NCBI RefSeq assembly: GCF_002874535.1
Contig: NZ_CP025025.1
Span: 1,845,526-1,909,525, forward strand
Source: Mesobacillus jeotgali
Lineage (GTDB): Bacteria; Bacillota; Bacilli; Bacillales; Cytobacillaceae
Length of the DNA: 64,000 bases
Direction: 5' to 3'
Below the pieces are notes generated by a model. The model was not told the DNA's origin, searched no databases, and worked only from the letters and a program-made list of their open reading frames with translations. Positions 51,211-59,876 of the stretch are shown one piece after another. Position 1 is the stretch's first letter; each line of letters opens with the position of its first letter. The position numbers and the translations under genes are program-made.

Positions 51211-51298
51211 AACGGATGCGTTGGTCCAGGTAGAACTATACCGCCCTTTTTGTTGAAAGTCATTTTGAAAAACAAACCAGAAGAGTTAATCAAGAGTG
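51211..51298 (+). repeat. Dispersed composite repeat R17 (A + B)
   Basis: GATGCGTTGGTCC aggt AGAACTATACCGCCC, T run, GTTGAAAGTC, left half-site TTTTGAAAAACAAACC, AGAAG, right half AGTTAATCAAGAG. Diverged copy. Nothing else was seen in the remaining gap up to 51497. Confidence 0.6.
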
Positions 51299-51497
51299 AG
51301 TGGCTCGTTATTTGGTTTGAGGATAAAGAAAAAAGTGACAGATTATGAAATTAAAAAAGATTAACAAATGGCAGAACCTTTAGGGAAGTAAAGAGCTAAC
51401 CAAGCGGGATCGTGCGATAAAACTGAAACGTATTTAGTTACTGAGCGTAATTATAAATAGAAAATATTAATTATACAGGGGACAAGGTGGTCTTTAA

Positions 51498-51977
51498 ATG
51501 AAGGTTACTTTTCAGGTTATCATCTTTTTACTAACCATATTGATTAGTGGCTGCTCAGCAGTTAAAAAAAATGAGGATTTATATCAATATCAAGGCTCTT
51601 ATGTAGGAGACAATAATTCAGTAGGAAAAGTACTAAATCGATTGGCATATAATGATGAATTGACAAGCTTTGAACTTAAAACAAAGGCAGCTCCTTATGG
51701 AATTGTTTTAAATTATACCAACATTGAAAAAGTAGAGGAGGACTTAAATTTAAAAGAAACTGCAATCCATAATGCTACCTTCATATTTGCACTAATTAAA
51801 AATATAGATTGGATTACCTTTAAGTTTGACGATAATGAATATAATGTTTCTCGAGAAAAATTATTAAAATGGTACAGAACAAACTTTAGTGAATATAAAA
51901 GTGAGGAAGAATTAAGGAACTTTATTCAAGAAAACATAAATGACAATAGTAAAGTAGAAGGATATTTTAAACAATAA
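51498..51977 (+). CDS. DUF4825-family lipoprotein
   Basis: 159 residues. The lipobox is LISGC. YVGDNNSVGKVLNRLAYNDE and FELKTKAAPYGIVLNYTNI, followed by FIFALIKNIDWITFKF, match the DUF4825 pattern seen in Firmicute lipoproteins and BlaR1-associated proteins. A surface protein of unknown function; a unit between R17 and R18. Confidence 0.8.
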   Translation: MKVTFQVIIFLLTILISGCSAVKKNEDLYQYQGSYVGDNNSVGKVLNRLAYNDELTSFELKTKAAPYGIVLNYTNIEKVEEDLNLKETAIHNATFIFALIKNIDWITFKFDDNEYNVSREKLLKWYRTNFSEYKSEEELRNFIQENINDNSKVEGYFKQ

Positions 51978-51989
51978 AGATTTAATCGG

Positions 51990-52070
51990 TTTGCGTTGAT
52001 CCAAGGATGGATTAACGCTTTTTTTGTGGAATTCCTTATAAAATAAACGAAGCTGTTTAGTGGAAGAAGG
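51990..52070 (+). repeat. Dispersed composite repeat R18 (A + B)
   Basis: TTGCGTTGATCC aaggat GGATTAACGC stem with T run, GTGGAATTCC, left half-site TTATAAAATAAACG, AAGCTG, right half-site TTTAGTGGAAGAAGG. Confidence 0.8.
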
Positions 52071-52128
52071 AATTTAGAATATCTAGGAAGAATATCAACA
52101 ATATAACATTGCTACAAGGGTGATATTG

Positions 52129-52860
52129 GTGGTTGAAAAGTACATTAAAATGGAAAATGGCAATCTATGGACAGATAAAAGAGGGCAGGGAGTTCCAGTT
52201 ATTTTAATAAGTGGTGGACCTGGCTCTTGCAACTATTTGGAACCTTTATCAAATCTTATTGAAGATATTTGTGAAGTTATTATGTTTGATCCTAAAGGTT
52301 GTGGCCGCTCAAGTTATGATGGGAATGGGTACGATTTAGAAGATTGTCTTCAAGACATTGAAAACATTCGGGAAGGGTACGGCCTAAAAAACTGGGTAGT
52401 AATTGGTCACTCTTGGGGAGCTGATTTAGGATTGGCTTATTCCCTTTTATATCCAAATTCTATATTAGGCTATGTTTCAATTTCAGGAACTGGAATCCAA
52501 AATGATAGGGATTGGAAGGATACTTATAATCGGAACAAAGTAGAAATTGATGAATTGAAACCGGATTTTGATTATGAGGCTAATAAGATTGTTCACCGTT
52601 CTCTTATTGATTCTTGGAGAGAATTTATAAAAAAACCATTATTGTTAAAAGAAATCTCACAGATTGACTTACCTTCACTTTTTATTTATGCCGAGAATGA
52701 TATTCGTCCTTCTTGGTCAATTAAACAAGTCTCAAACCTTATTTCTAATTCTAGATATATCGAAATTGAAGGAGCAGAACATTATATTTGGCTAAACAAA
52801 AAGAAAGAATTAGGTGAAGTCTTAAAACCTTTTATTAAGAACACAGGGAGTTTAGTTTAA
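52129..52860 (+). CDS. Alpha/beta hydrolase (proline-iminopeptidase-like)
   Basis: 243 residues from GTG at 52129, after AAGGGTG (GTG at 52120 and TTG at 52126 are possible). The oxyanion motif is SGGPGSCNY, the nucleophile elbow VIGHSWGADLGLAYSLLYP, the acid in IYAENDIRPSW and the His in EGAEHYIW, so the full catalytic triad is present. The substrate is unknown. No repeat follows; the next gene starts 95 bases on. Confidence 0.9.
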   Translation: MVEKYIKMENGNLWTDKRGQGVPVILISGGPGSCNYLEPLSNLIEDICEVIMFDPKGCGRSSYDGNGYDLEDCLQDIENIREGYGLKNWVVIGHSWGADLGLAYSLLYPNSILGYVSISGTGIQNDRDWKDTYNRNKVEIDELKPDFDYEANKIVHRSLIDSWREFIKKPLLLKEISQIDLPSLFIYAENDIRPSWSIKQVSNLISNSRYIEIEGAEHYIWLNKKKELGEVLKPFIKNTGSLV

Positions 52861-52955
52861 GAAAAACTAAAATCATAATGGTAAAATTAACTTAAATAGC
52901 CTAAGTATTAATTGAAGATAGCTATGACAATTGATTAATCAATAGGAGGATTTTT

Positions 52956-53795
52956 TTGAAAATAATTGATACTGTACCGTATTTTTTGGATAACTATCAA
53001 CCTTCTATAAATTTCTTACGGAACTACTATATGAAGTTTCCAGGGATTTTCAAAGAGTATTTTTCATATCATTGTAAAGATACTGAAGAAAGACATATTC
53101 AGTCATTAAAAAGGTATCCTCAAGTCTTAACTTCCATTAAGTTAATCCACAACGAAATTGTCACCATTATAAAAGAAGTAGAACAAAATTACGTGGGTAT
53201 GTATCAAGTAAATTATCCTATTGATATAAATTTAATTGTCGGTGGTTTTGGTTCTAATGCCTATTCACACAAACAAATAATACCTAATATAACTTTTGCG
53301 TTAGAAAAATTATCGCCAGTAAGTAGCCATTTGCAGGCCATTATTGCACACGAATTAGGACACGTTACTCATAATATTATTTCAGATAAAGCGGGAAATG
53401 ACTGGTCGACAGTGGAGTGGAATAGTCCTCTTATCTGGCTATTCCAAGAAGGGGCGGCTACACATTTTTCAAGGAAAACATCGCCTGGATTGCCCCCTTG
53501 CGTATATTTTTCATTTGATGATAATGGTGATAAATGGTTAGAATTTGCATCATCGCACAAAAAGGAGATTCAACTTGAGTTTGCAAAAGATCTTGTAAAA
53601 AGTAACCCTCAGGAAATTTTCCGTGAGTGGTTTTCCATTAATGGCGGCAAAACTTTTGGTTTTCCTCGATTGGCATACTTTTTGGGCGATTTATTATTTC
53701 ATGAAAGAGTTTTACAAGTAGGAGAAATGAACACCATTGTAGCTTGGAAAGATCACAATTTTGAAGAAGTCGTTAATAGTTGGTTGAACTATTAA
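52956..53795 (+). CDS. Zinc metalloprotease-like protein (HExxH)
   Basis: 279 residues, TTG start after AGGAGGA, no signal peptide. The zinc site is AIIAHELGHVTHNII (HELGH), with WLFQEGAATHFSRK about 35 residues on supplying the Glu ligand, the gluzincin arrangement. It resembles the DUF2268-type predicted Zn-dependent proteases. Cytoplasmic; substrate unknown. Confidence 0.78.
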   Translation: MKIIDTVPYFLDNYQPSINFLRNYYMKFPGIFKEYFSYHCKDTEERHIQSLKRYPQVLTSIKLIHNEIVTIIKEVEQNYVGMYQVNYPIDINLIVGGFGSNAYSHKQIIPNITFALEKLSPVSSHLQAIIAHELGHVTHNIISDKAGNDWSTVEWNSPLIWLFQEGAATHFSRKTSPGLPPCVYFSFDDNGDKWLEFASSHKKEIQLEFAKDLVKSNPQEIFREWFSINGGKTFGFPRLAYFLGDLLFHERVLQVGEMNTIVAWKDHNFEEVVNSWLNY

Positions 53796-53841
53796 ACAGC
53801 ACTTATAGATTCTAAGGAATATTAACAATTGTGAAACAATC

Positions 53842-53877
53842 TACTTAAACAAACGATGCAGTTTAGTAGAAGAACGG
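53842..53877 (+). repeat. Dispersed repeat R19 (L/left half + right half)
   Basis: CTACTTAAACAAACG, ATGCAG, TTTAGTAGAAGAACGG: box B whose two halves pair CTACTTAAAC with TTTAGTAG. Hairpin A is absent. Confidence 0.65.
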
Positions 53878-53921
53878 ATATATAAAATAGCTTGGTTTAA
53901 ACCCAAAAAGGGGGTACTTAG

Positions 53922-54305
53922 ATGAAAAAGGGTGGATTTATACTAGGTATAGCAATAGTTATTTTAGCTGTGTTCATATTTGTAAATAAATTATACTATC
54001 CCTCTCTTCCAATAGAGAATTTATCAGCAAAAGAAGCGATTGATATACTAAAAGAATCGGAAAGTAAAATAGCAGAAATTGCAGTAGAAGGCGATTCTAT
54101 TTGGTATATCACAAGTAGTGAGAACAAAGGTATATCCATTGCTGATGAAAATATAAAACATATGATTGGTTCAAATGGATGGGAATTTAAAGAAAAAGAT
54201 GGTGCTGGTCTGTTCTTTGCAAAAGACGGAAGGAGATTAATTGCCACCACACAAATGTGGACTGGAAATTATGTTCTCGTTAAAATTCCAAGAAATTTTA
54301 AATAA
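53922..54305 (+). CDS. Membrane-anchored protein of unknown function
   Basis: 127 residues, start after AAAAGGGGG. The N-terminal anchor FILGIAIVILAVFIFVN is followed by a soluble alpha/beta domain (ENLSAKEAIDILKESESKIA ... NGWEFKEKDGAGLFFAKDGR). Unrecognised. A unit between R19 and R20. Confidence 0.65.
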   Translation: MKKGGFILGIAIVILAVFIFVNKLYYPSLPIENLSAKEAIDILKESESKIAEIAVEGDSIWYITSSENKGISIADENIKHMIGSNGWEFKEKDGAGLFFAKDGRRLIATTQMWTGNYVLVKIPRNFK

Positions 54306-54327
54306 TATTTAGAGGTTTCTTATTAGG

Positions 54328-54418
54328 CTAAACGAGTGCGTTAATCCATGAAGGACTAACGCCCTTTTTGTTTTTGGATTCCTTATTAAATAAACGATGC
54401 AGTAATGTTGAAGAAGGA
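54328..54418 (+). repeat. Dispersed composite repeat R20 (full)
   Basis: GCTAAACGAG, then GTGCGTTAATCC atg AAGGACTAACGCCC stem, T run, GGATTCC, left half-site TTATTAAATAAACG, ATGCAG, right half-site TAATGTTGAAGAAGG. Confidence 0.82.
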
Positions 54419-54474
54419 ATATAGTAAATTATTGTCGAAATATAGATATATAGTAAAATTTGGGAGTTGATTTT

Positions 54475-55101
54475 TTGGAGAAATTTAAAAAAATTGAGGT
54501 GGAACAACTTAATATTGTTGATAAAGATGGAACGGTTAGACTTAAATTATTTAACAACCAAAACATTCCCCCTGCAATTATTGACGGAGAAGATATTCTC
54601 CCAGGCCATCGCCAGAGTGATCCTATCGCTGGAATGATGTTCTATAATGCAGAAGGTGATGAGGCTGGTGGTTTAATTTTTGGTAGTCAAAAAGACAATG
54701 ATGGCAATTATACATCTGGTGGAAGTTTGACTTTTGACCAATATAAACAAGACCAAGTTGTCCAGATGGAACACTATGAGGAAAACGGTAAAAAAAATTA
54801 TGGTTTTTCTATTTATGACCGGCCAAATTCCAATCTAAGAGAAGATATTGAAAGAGATAAGGATATCCGAGAGTCAAATAAATCGGAAGAAGAAAAAAGC
54901 CAGGAATTGAATGAATTATGGGAAGGAAATGTCCGCCGTGCCTTTATGGGGAAAAACGTGGACGGGGATGTAATTGTACAACTTTCTGATAGTAAAGGAC
55001 AACCAAGAATACGTATGGTAGTTGATCAATATGATATTCCAAGAATGGAATTCCTTGACGGGGACGGAAAGGTCCTTTATAAACTGCCACCAGAAGAATG
55101 A
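54475..55101 (+). CDS. Uncharacterised acidic cytoplasmic protein
   Basis: About 208 residues. TTG at 54475 lies eight bases after GGGAG and is preferred to TTG at 54460. Repeating strand motifs of the type LNIVDKDGTVRLKLF, AGMMFYNAEGDEAGGLIF and VQLSDSKGQPRIRMVVD suggest a beta-solenoid or beta-propeller-like fold with D-x-D-G turns, split by a charged helix (RDKDIRESNKSEEEKSQEL). No family assigned. Confidence 0.7.
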   Translation: MEKFKKIEVEQLNIVDKDGTVRLKLFNNQNIPPAIIDGEDILPGHRQSDPIAGMMFYNAEGDEAGGLIFGSQKDNDGNYTSGGSLTFDQYKQDQVVQMEHYEENGKKNYGFSIYDRPNSNLREDIERDKDIRESNKSEEEKSQELNELWEGNVRRAFMGKNVDGDVIVQLSDSKGQPRIRMVVDQYDIPRMEFLDGDGKVLYKLPPEE

Positions 55102-55125
55102 GTGTCTTCATCAGATTTATTTCAA

Positions 55126-55165
55126 TGTAGGTTAATCAAGAATGATTAACCCTTTTTTAATTTCT
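55126..55165 (+). repeat. Dispersed repeat R21 (hairpin A only)
   Basis: TAGGTTAATC aagaat GATTAACCC stem with six-T run; acts as terminator of the gene before. Confidence 0.65.
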
Positions 55166-55218
55166 TGTAATAAAAAAGAAAAGGGTTTCTGACAAGAAGC
55201 CAAGTTTGTTAAGCGATA

Positions 55219-55310
55219 TTCTTAAACATACAGTTACGTTGATCCTGATGAATTAGAGTCCTTTTTTTGTTGAACTCTTTATTAAAAATACGAAGTAGTA
55301 TTGTGGAAGA
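55219..55310 (+). repeat. Dispersed composite repeat R22 (full)
   Basis: TTCTTAAACATACAGTTACG, then GTTGATCC tg ATGAATTAGAG, T run, GTTGAACTC, left half-site TTTATTAAAAATACG, AAGTAG, right half-site TATTGTGGAAGAG. Second repeat after the same gene, so R21 and R22 may mark a lost gene between them. Confidence 0.7.
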
Positions 55311-55372
55311 GTCAACATTGTCTGTATTTAGCAAATCATATCTAAATTGTGGTAGTAATGGAGGGATATACA

Positions 55373-55858
55373 ATGCAAATGCCAGTACATATTGTTGCTG
55401 CGGGAGGCTTTGTTGAAAATAACAAAGGCGAAATATTATTAGTCAAAACCCGTCGAGATGGTCAATGGGTATTTCCAGGAGGTCAAGTGGAGGTCGGAGA
55501 AAATTTAATAGATGGGGTGATTAGAGAGGTTAAAGAGGAAAGTGGTATTGATGTTAAAGTATCTCATTTGGTAGGAGTTTTCTCTAATACAGCAACTTAT
55601 GAGGGGCATAGCGGGGTAAAGATCGTACCCACAAAAGTTATGTTTGATTTTGTTTGTGAACCCGTAGGTGGAGAATTGACAACATCGGATGAAACATCAG
55701 ACAGTTGCTGGGTTAGTAAAGAGGAAGTTCTAAATATGGTCTCAGCACCTGCACTGCGTACACGATATCAAGCATATTTAGATTATAACGGAAGTGTCCA
55801 TTATATGGACTATATAACTAAGCCACAGTTTGAATTAAAATTTAAAAGAACTATATAA
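55373..55858 (+). CDS. Nudix hydrolase
   Basis: 161 residues from ATG at 55373, after GGAGGG. The Nudix box GGQVEVGENLIDGVIREVKE then ESGI fits GX5EX7REUXEEXGU. The upstream FVENNKGEILLVKTRRDGQW and the downstream SDSCWVSKEEV are typical. Substrate unknown. Second Nudix protein of the arrays, not closely similar to that at 24052. Confidence 0.9.
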   Translation: MQMPVHIVAAGGFVENNKGEILLVKTRRDGQWVFPGGQVEVGENLIDGVIREVKEESGIDVKVSHLVGVFSNTATYEGHSGVKIVPTKVMFDFVCEPVGGELTTSDETSDSCWVSKEEVLNMVSAPALRTRYQAYLDYNGSVHYMDYITKPQFELKFKRTI

Positions 55859-55896
55859 GAAAAATAAATTAACATTTAAACCTATTTACTCACCAA

Positions 55897-55985
55897 TATT
55901 GAACAAACGAGGGCGTTGATCCAGGAAGGATTGAGGACCCTTTTTGTTGAAATTCTTATTCAACAAACGGAGCATTATGTTCCAG
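55897..55985 (+). repeat. Dispersed composite repeat R23 (full)
   Basis: ATTGAACAAACGAGG, GCGTTGATCC aggaa GGATTGAGGACCC, T run, GTTGAAATTC, left half-site TTATTCAACAAACGG, AGCA, right half-site TTATGTTCCAG. Confidence 0.78.
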
Positions 55986-56062
55986 ATTAAAAATGCTTAT
56001 AACGTCTATTTTTCAAGAGAGTTTTTTAACTGAAATCTAAAAAATGCAAATGAGGCGAAAAG

Positions 56063-56419
56063 ATGATTATCTTGCATTGTTTGACCAAAAGTAATTGGGA
56101 TAAAGCCAAGGAAAACTCCTATTTCGGCTGGGAATCAATTGAGGCTTTTGGTTTTATTCATTGTTCTTCTATCGAAAATTTTTGGAGAGTTGCTCCTAAT
56201 TTTAAAGATATTGATGAACCTTTGTTGCTTCTTTGCATTGACTCAAGCAAAGTTGAAGCAAATATTAAATGGGAAGATGATGATAATTGCGGTAGAAAAT
56301 ATCCACATATTTATGGTGAATTAAATGTTAATTCAGTTGATACAGTGTTGCCCTTCCTAAAAACCGATCAAGGGGATTTTATTCTTAACAAAGAATTGGA
56401 ACAACATATTTCTGTTTAA
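56063..56419 (+). CDS. DUF952-family protein
   Basis: 118 residues, start after GAGGCG. MIILHCLTKSNWDKAKENSY and the signature FGFIHCSSIENFWRVAPNF match DUF952; the end YPHIYGELNVNSV is also family-like. Known members are small cytosolic proteins with no proven activity. A unit between R23 and R24. Confidence 0.85.
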   Translation: MIILHCLTKSNWDKAKENSYFGWESIEAFGFIHCSSIENFWRVAPNFKDIDEPLLLLCIDSSKVEANIKWEDDDNCGRKYPHIYGELNVNSVDTVLPFLKTDQGDFILNKELEQHISV

Positions 56420-56503
56420 GCTACGGTGCTTTGATCCAAAGAAGATTGTAGGCCATTTTATCTGATTTGTTATTGAACAAACAAGCAGTAATGTTGAAGA
56501 AGG
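56420..56503 (+). repeat. Dispersed composite repeat R24 (A + B)
   Basis: CGGTGCTTTGATCC aaag AAGATTGTAGGCC stem, weak T tract, left half-site TTGTTATTGAACAAACA, AGCAG, right half-site TAATGTTGAAGAAGG. Confidence 0.75.
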
Positions 56504-56561
56504 ATTGACATTGTAAGGAGTCGAATATTATCTGTATCCTTATGATAAGGGAATGATATAA

Positions 56562-57029
56562 ATGGAACAAACCATTTCTATAGAGGTAGAAGTAGATTCA
56601 CTAGAGTTCAACCAAAATATTATTGGGAACATTTCTTTTGTTGTTGATTACCATCGCTACTTTCCCGATGAAGGATGGTCTGATTTTGTAGTAATTATTT
56701 TTTCTTGGTGGATTAAATCATTTAAGGGATTGTTAGTTTCTTCTATAGGCCGAACATTCAAGTTTGACTTTATGGATGGAACTCCTGTTATTCTCGGTAA
56801 AAAAGTATGTCCATCTCAATCTCGTATTGAATTGTCGTTCGAATTTGATAAGGGAAAAAGGGTATTGGAATTCACCGCAATATGCAAATTAGAAGAGTTG
56901 GGGAACAGTCTGCTTACAGCTTCCAAAAAGGTTTTAAGAGTTGTTGAAAGAAATAAGTGGAGCAGCGAAGAGATAGCTGAACTTAAAGACTTAACATTGT
57001 CACTCGAACGTTATTTTCAAAGTACTTAA
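56562..57029 (+). CDS. Uncharacterised cytoplasmic protein
   Basis: 155 residues, start after AAGGGAATG. A beta-rich first half with HRYFPDEGWSDFVVIIFSWW and a C-terminal helix (SSEEIAELKDLTLSLERYFQ). The PDEGWSDF segment recalls small proteins in toxin-immunity neighbourhoods, but no family is assigned. Followed by a non-repeat terminator. Confidence 0.6.
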   Translation: MEQTISIEVEVDSLEFNQNIIGNISFVVDYHRYFPDEGWSDFVVIIFSWWIKSFKGLLVSSIGRTFKFDFMDGTPVILGKKVCPSQSRIELSFEFDKGKRVLEFTAICKLEELGNSLLTASKKVLRVVERNKWSSEEIAELKDLTLSLERYFQST

Positions 57030-57050
57030 ACTATCAATAAAGTCATATTT

Positions 57051-57083
57051 AAGAAGGAGTTGCTATGCCAGCTCCTTCTTTTT
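57051..57083 (+). terminator. Terminator with a repeat module L remnant before it
   Basis: AAGAAGGAG / CTCCTTCTT stem with T run. Just upstream is GTACTTAAACTATC, the module L sequence of the dispersed repeat, without hairpin A or box B. Confidence 0.8.
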
Positions 57084-57128
57084 GCTATAGGAGCCGATAA
57101 AAATATAAAGAAAAATAATAAAACAAAC

Positions 57129-57154
57129 CAAAACCTTTTTTGAACCCACACGTC
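57129..57154 (+). promoter_or_regulatory. ECF-type promoter (CAAAAC-N16-CGTC)
   Basis: CAAAAC at 57129-57134 and CGTC at 57151-57154, with 16 bases between. Same spacing and -10, and nearly the same -35 flank (AAAACCTTTTTT), as the promoter at 5901. Confidence 0.65.
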
Positions 57155-57189
57155 TAAGAATTAAGTGAATTAACAAGGAGAGAAATTAG

Positions 57190-57717
57190 ATGGCAGACTA
57201 CAGGGAAGATGATATTCATGAGTGGTACAATCTGTATCATCAAACAATTTTTAAATATATTTTTATGCTTACAAAAGATTATCAGCAAGCTGAGGATTTA
57301 ACTCAGGAAACATTTTTTAAGGCCTATAAATACCATCATACTTTCAAAGGGAATTCTAGCGAAAAAACATGGTTGTTCAGTATCGCTCATAATGTGACTG
57401 TTGACCACATGAGAAAACAAAAGCCAATTCGCTTTTTTAAAGAGTTATTCCAACCTCAAATTGACATTAAACTATTGCCAGAAAATGTGGTTCAGCTTAA
57501 AGAAAGTTCAAAGGAAATTCATGAAGCACTAAGTGCACTTAAACAATCGCACCGGGAAGTTATCATCCTTAGAAAGATCAAGGGTTTTTCAATTACCGAA
57601 ACAGCAGAAATATTGGATTGTTCGGAAAGTAAAGTTAAGTCCACATTGCATCGTGGAATGTTAGCTTTGGAAAAAAGATTAATTAAGGAGTCGGGGTTAA
57701 ATGAACATACAAAGTGA
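57190..57717 (+). CDS. ECF-type RNA polymerase sigma factor
   Basis: 175 residues, start after AAGGAGAG. Region 2: AEDLTQETFFKAYKYHHTFK and KTWLFSIAHNVTVDHMRKQK; region 4: LSALKQSHREVIILRKIKGF then SITETAEILDCSESKVKST. Its promoter is of the ECF type, so it is probably autoregulated. The next gene, overlapping by 17 bases, encodes a membrane protein that should be its anti-sigma factor. This operon is the only signalling unit within array 3. Confidence 0.92.
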   Translation: MADYREDDIHEWYNLYHQTIFKYIFMLTKDYQQAEDLTQETFFKAYKYHHTFKGNSSEKTWLFSIAHNVTVDHMRKQKPIRFFKELFQPQIDIKLLPENVVQLKESSKEIHEALSALKQSHREVIILRKIKGFSITETAEILDCSESKVKSTLHRGMLALEKRLIKESGLNEHTK

Positions 57718-58456
57718 ATTGAACACTTATAATCGTGCTCTTCAGAAAGTAGAATATGATTTGGAATGGAGTCAGGAGCAAGCCGATTTAGTCAGGAGAA
57801 AACTGGAGGGGCAAATTTATAAGGAAAAGATTAAATCTCGGGCTTTCAAGATTTTCGGTTACGTATCATCTATAAGTATCACTTTTTCTCTTCTTTTTTT
57901 GCTAATTATTCAATTGGGGAATGAAGATTCATTTGTCTCAGGAATGCTATCAAACAAAGAAAAGCTGTATACAATGGAAGTGATTAACGGGAAAGAGACA
58001 CCGGTTTTAACCGAAAAAGGGATGGAATATGTCGTTTATCCAATGGATGCCTACAAGGAGATCAATACAATCTCAGGAGAACCATTTCTTGGCGTATCTA
58101 TTGGAAAAATAGGTAGTAAAGAACAAATATATACACAGGCCTCTTACCCGACTTCAGAAGGAAGGTTTATTTCAGTACATTATTCAAAAAATGAAACGGG
58201 ATCAGTTGAAGAAATGAGTAGGTATTTTTTTCCTGGATATCCCCTCTACGGAACAAAAGTCACGGAAATAAACGTTTCAGGTCAACGGGCGTTTCTACAT
58301 GAACCTACAACAGAATATGGTTCAGCTGCCTTATATATCGTTACCAAAAAATATGTTTACTATATGACTAATCATGGGTTGTTAGATAAACAGCAGGGTG
58401 ATTCTGAAGAGTTAATCAAACTTGCCAACTTGTTTAATTTTGAGGTTGAAAGATAA
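57701..58456 (+). CDS. Probable membrane anti-sigma factor (DUF4367-like C-terminal domain)
   Basis: 251 residues. The cytoplasmic helical N-terminus (about 1-48, sigma-binding by analogy) is followed by one membrane helix, FGYVSSISITFSLLFLLIIQ, and an extracytoplasmic domain. The last part, SGQRAFLHEPTTEYGSAALY and YVYYMTNHGLLD, is DUF4367-like. It lacks a zinc-binding HxxxCxxC motif. The overlap with the sigma gene supports a sigma/anti-sigma pair. Confidence 0.78.
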   Translation: MNIQSELNTYNRALQKVEYDLEWSQEQADLVRRKLEGQIYKEKIKSRAFKIFGYVSSISITFSLLFLLIIQLGNEDSFVSGMLSNKEKLYTMEVINGKETPVLTEKGMEYVVYPMDAYKEINTISGEPFLGVSIGKIGSKEQIYTQASYPTSEGRFISVHYSKNETGSVEEMSRYFFPGYPLYGTKVTEINVSGQRAFLHEPTTEYGSAALYIVTKKYVYYMTNHGLLDKQQGDSEELIKLANLFNFEVER

Positions 58457-58574
58457 AGGTTAGATTTTAGAATGATAATCTACCTAAATAATTGCCGAAG
58501 CATAACTTGGGGAATAATTTAATTTAGTGAGTTAACAGGAATTAAAAAGTTTGTGAACCGTTATAATTTAAGGT

Positions 58575-58660
58575 AAGGGTGCTTTGATCCAAGAAGGATT
58601 AAGGCACCTTTTTTTGTTGAACTCATTATTAAGCTAAAGGGGCAGTTTAGTTGAATAAGA
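58575..58660 (+). repeat. Dispersed composite repeat R25 (A + B)
   Basis: GGTGCTTTGATCC aagaa GGATTAAGGCACC stem with T run, GTTGAACTC, left half-site ATTATTAAGCTAAAGG, GGCAG, right half-site TTTAGTTGAATAAG. Confidence 0.85.
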
Positions 58661-58754
58661 AATCCTATAAGATTATTGAATAAATAGAGGTTATTTAATA
58701 ATAAATATCGAAAATAGTCATAGTTATTTATCCGATATTATTATGGAGGATGAA

Positions 58755-59696
58755 ATGAAGAAAGTAATAAACATGATTAATCCCAGTTCCAAAGTGGCTG
58801 GTGTGTCATTGCTTGAATTAAAAAAAACAGAAAAAGAACTTGGCGCTATTTTCCCAGAAGAATACAAAGGAATCTTTTTAGTAACGAATGGAGCAAAATT
58901 TGGCGATTGGACTTTGTTTCCTATTCAAACTAACGGACAATCAAGAGTGAAAATGGATATTGTAAAACAGAATCGCGAGAACAGACCGATAAATTTACCA
59001 AGTGATATGATTTGTATTGGTGAAAGTATTAAAGGTGATAAACTTTGCTACCGTATTAGGAAAAGATTTTTTCAGGAACTAATTTTTATTTGGAATGATA
59101 AAACTGGGATAAGCGAATGTAAAGCTCCAACACTAAGGGATTTTATAGATTGGTATGTGCCAAAAGTCAATACTAATAAGCCTCAACCTGTTGGGACTTT
59201 TACCGTGGAAACTGCAGAGTTAATTGTCACTGATCCATGTTATCAGGTGGATGAAGAAAGCCTGCAAATCATTCTTTCAAATGTGAAAAACGGGAAATGG
59301 ACAGCATCTATCACTTACACTGATGAAGAAGTGGTTAAAAGCTTATTTGTATATTATGGGGAAAAGAAACCGAGTGGGAAATGGCATGAGTGCGAAAAAG
59401 CGATTTCAGTGGATTCTGCTCAAGCTGGAATCTTTGATTGTGCGGTATTCGGTAGAGATGAAGCCATACAGTATGAAGTGAAAAATGTTTATGACATAAA
59501 GATAGATGAAGGTGGATTAAAATATTATGTTGCCTGTTGTGATGTTGTTGCTTCAGATTCTCAAGGGGGAGTAGTTCCAGGTGGTGCGGTTGCGATGTCT
59601 GGTTACGGTGACGGAATGTATGAGGTGAAAGTAAAATATAACACTTATAAAGAAGTTATTGGAGTGAAGATTGACTTTGGAGAAGAAGAGGAATAA
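58755..59696 (+). CDS. SMI1/KNR4 + DUF4241 fusion protein (immunity-type)
   Basis: About 313 residues from ATG at 58755; GGAGG lies between it and the ATG at 58743. The N-terminal SMI1/KNR4 domain (about 1-140) includes LKKTEKELGAIFPEEYKGIF and FLVTNGA. The C-terminal DUF4241-like domain (about 150-313) has VTDPCYQVDEESL, AGIFDCAVFGRDE and AMSGYGDGMYEV. Both domains are common in immunity proteins against polymorphic toxins. No toxin is adjacent. A unit between R25 and R26. Confidence 0.8.
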   Translation: MKKVINMINPSSKVAGVSLLELKKTEKELGAIFPEEYKGIFLVTNGAKFGDWTLFPIQTNGQSRVKMDIVKQNRENRPINLPSDMICIGESIKGDKLCYRIRKRFFQELIFIWNDKTGISECKAPTLRDFIDWYVPKVNTNKPQPVGTFTVETAELIVTDPCYQVDEESLQIILSNVKNGKWTASITYTDEEVVKSLFVYYGEKKPSGKWHECEKAISVDSAQAGIFDCAVFGRDEAIQYEVKNVYDIKIDEGGLKYYVACCDVVASDSQGGVVPGGAVAMSGYGDGMYEVKVKYNTYKEVIGVKIDFGEEEE

Positions 59697-59730
59697 TACT
59701 TCTCACAAACAGATAGTGAAATACACTAGT

Positions 59731-59829
59731 TCTTCTTCAACTTATAGGTGCGTTGATCCAAAAAGGGTTAACCACCTTTTTTGTTGAATCACTTATTAAA
59801 CAAACGAGGCAGGATAGCTTAATAAGAAG
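59731..59829 (+). repeat. Dispersed composite repeat R26 (full)
   Basis: TTCTTCAACTTATAGGTGCG, TTGATCC aaaa AGGGTTAACCACC, T run, GTTGAATCA, left half-site CTTATTAAACAAACG, AGGCAG, right half-site GATAGCTTAATAAG. The right half would pair better with an AAGCTAAC-type left half than with its own. Confidence 0.85.
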
Positions 59830-59876
59830 TGATTATATAATAGGTTAAACTTAACCATTTCAGAGGTGGGCATGTA

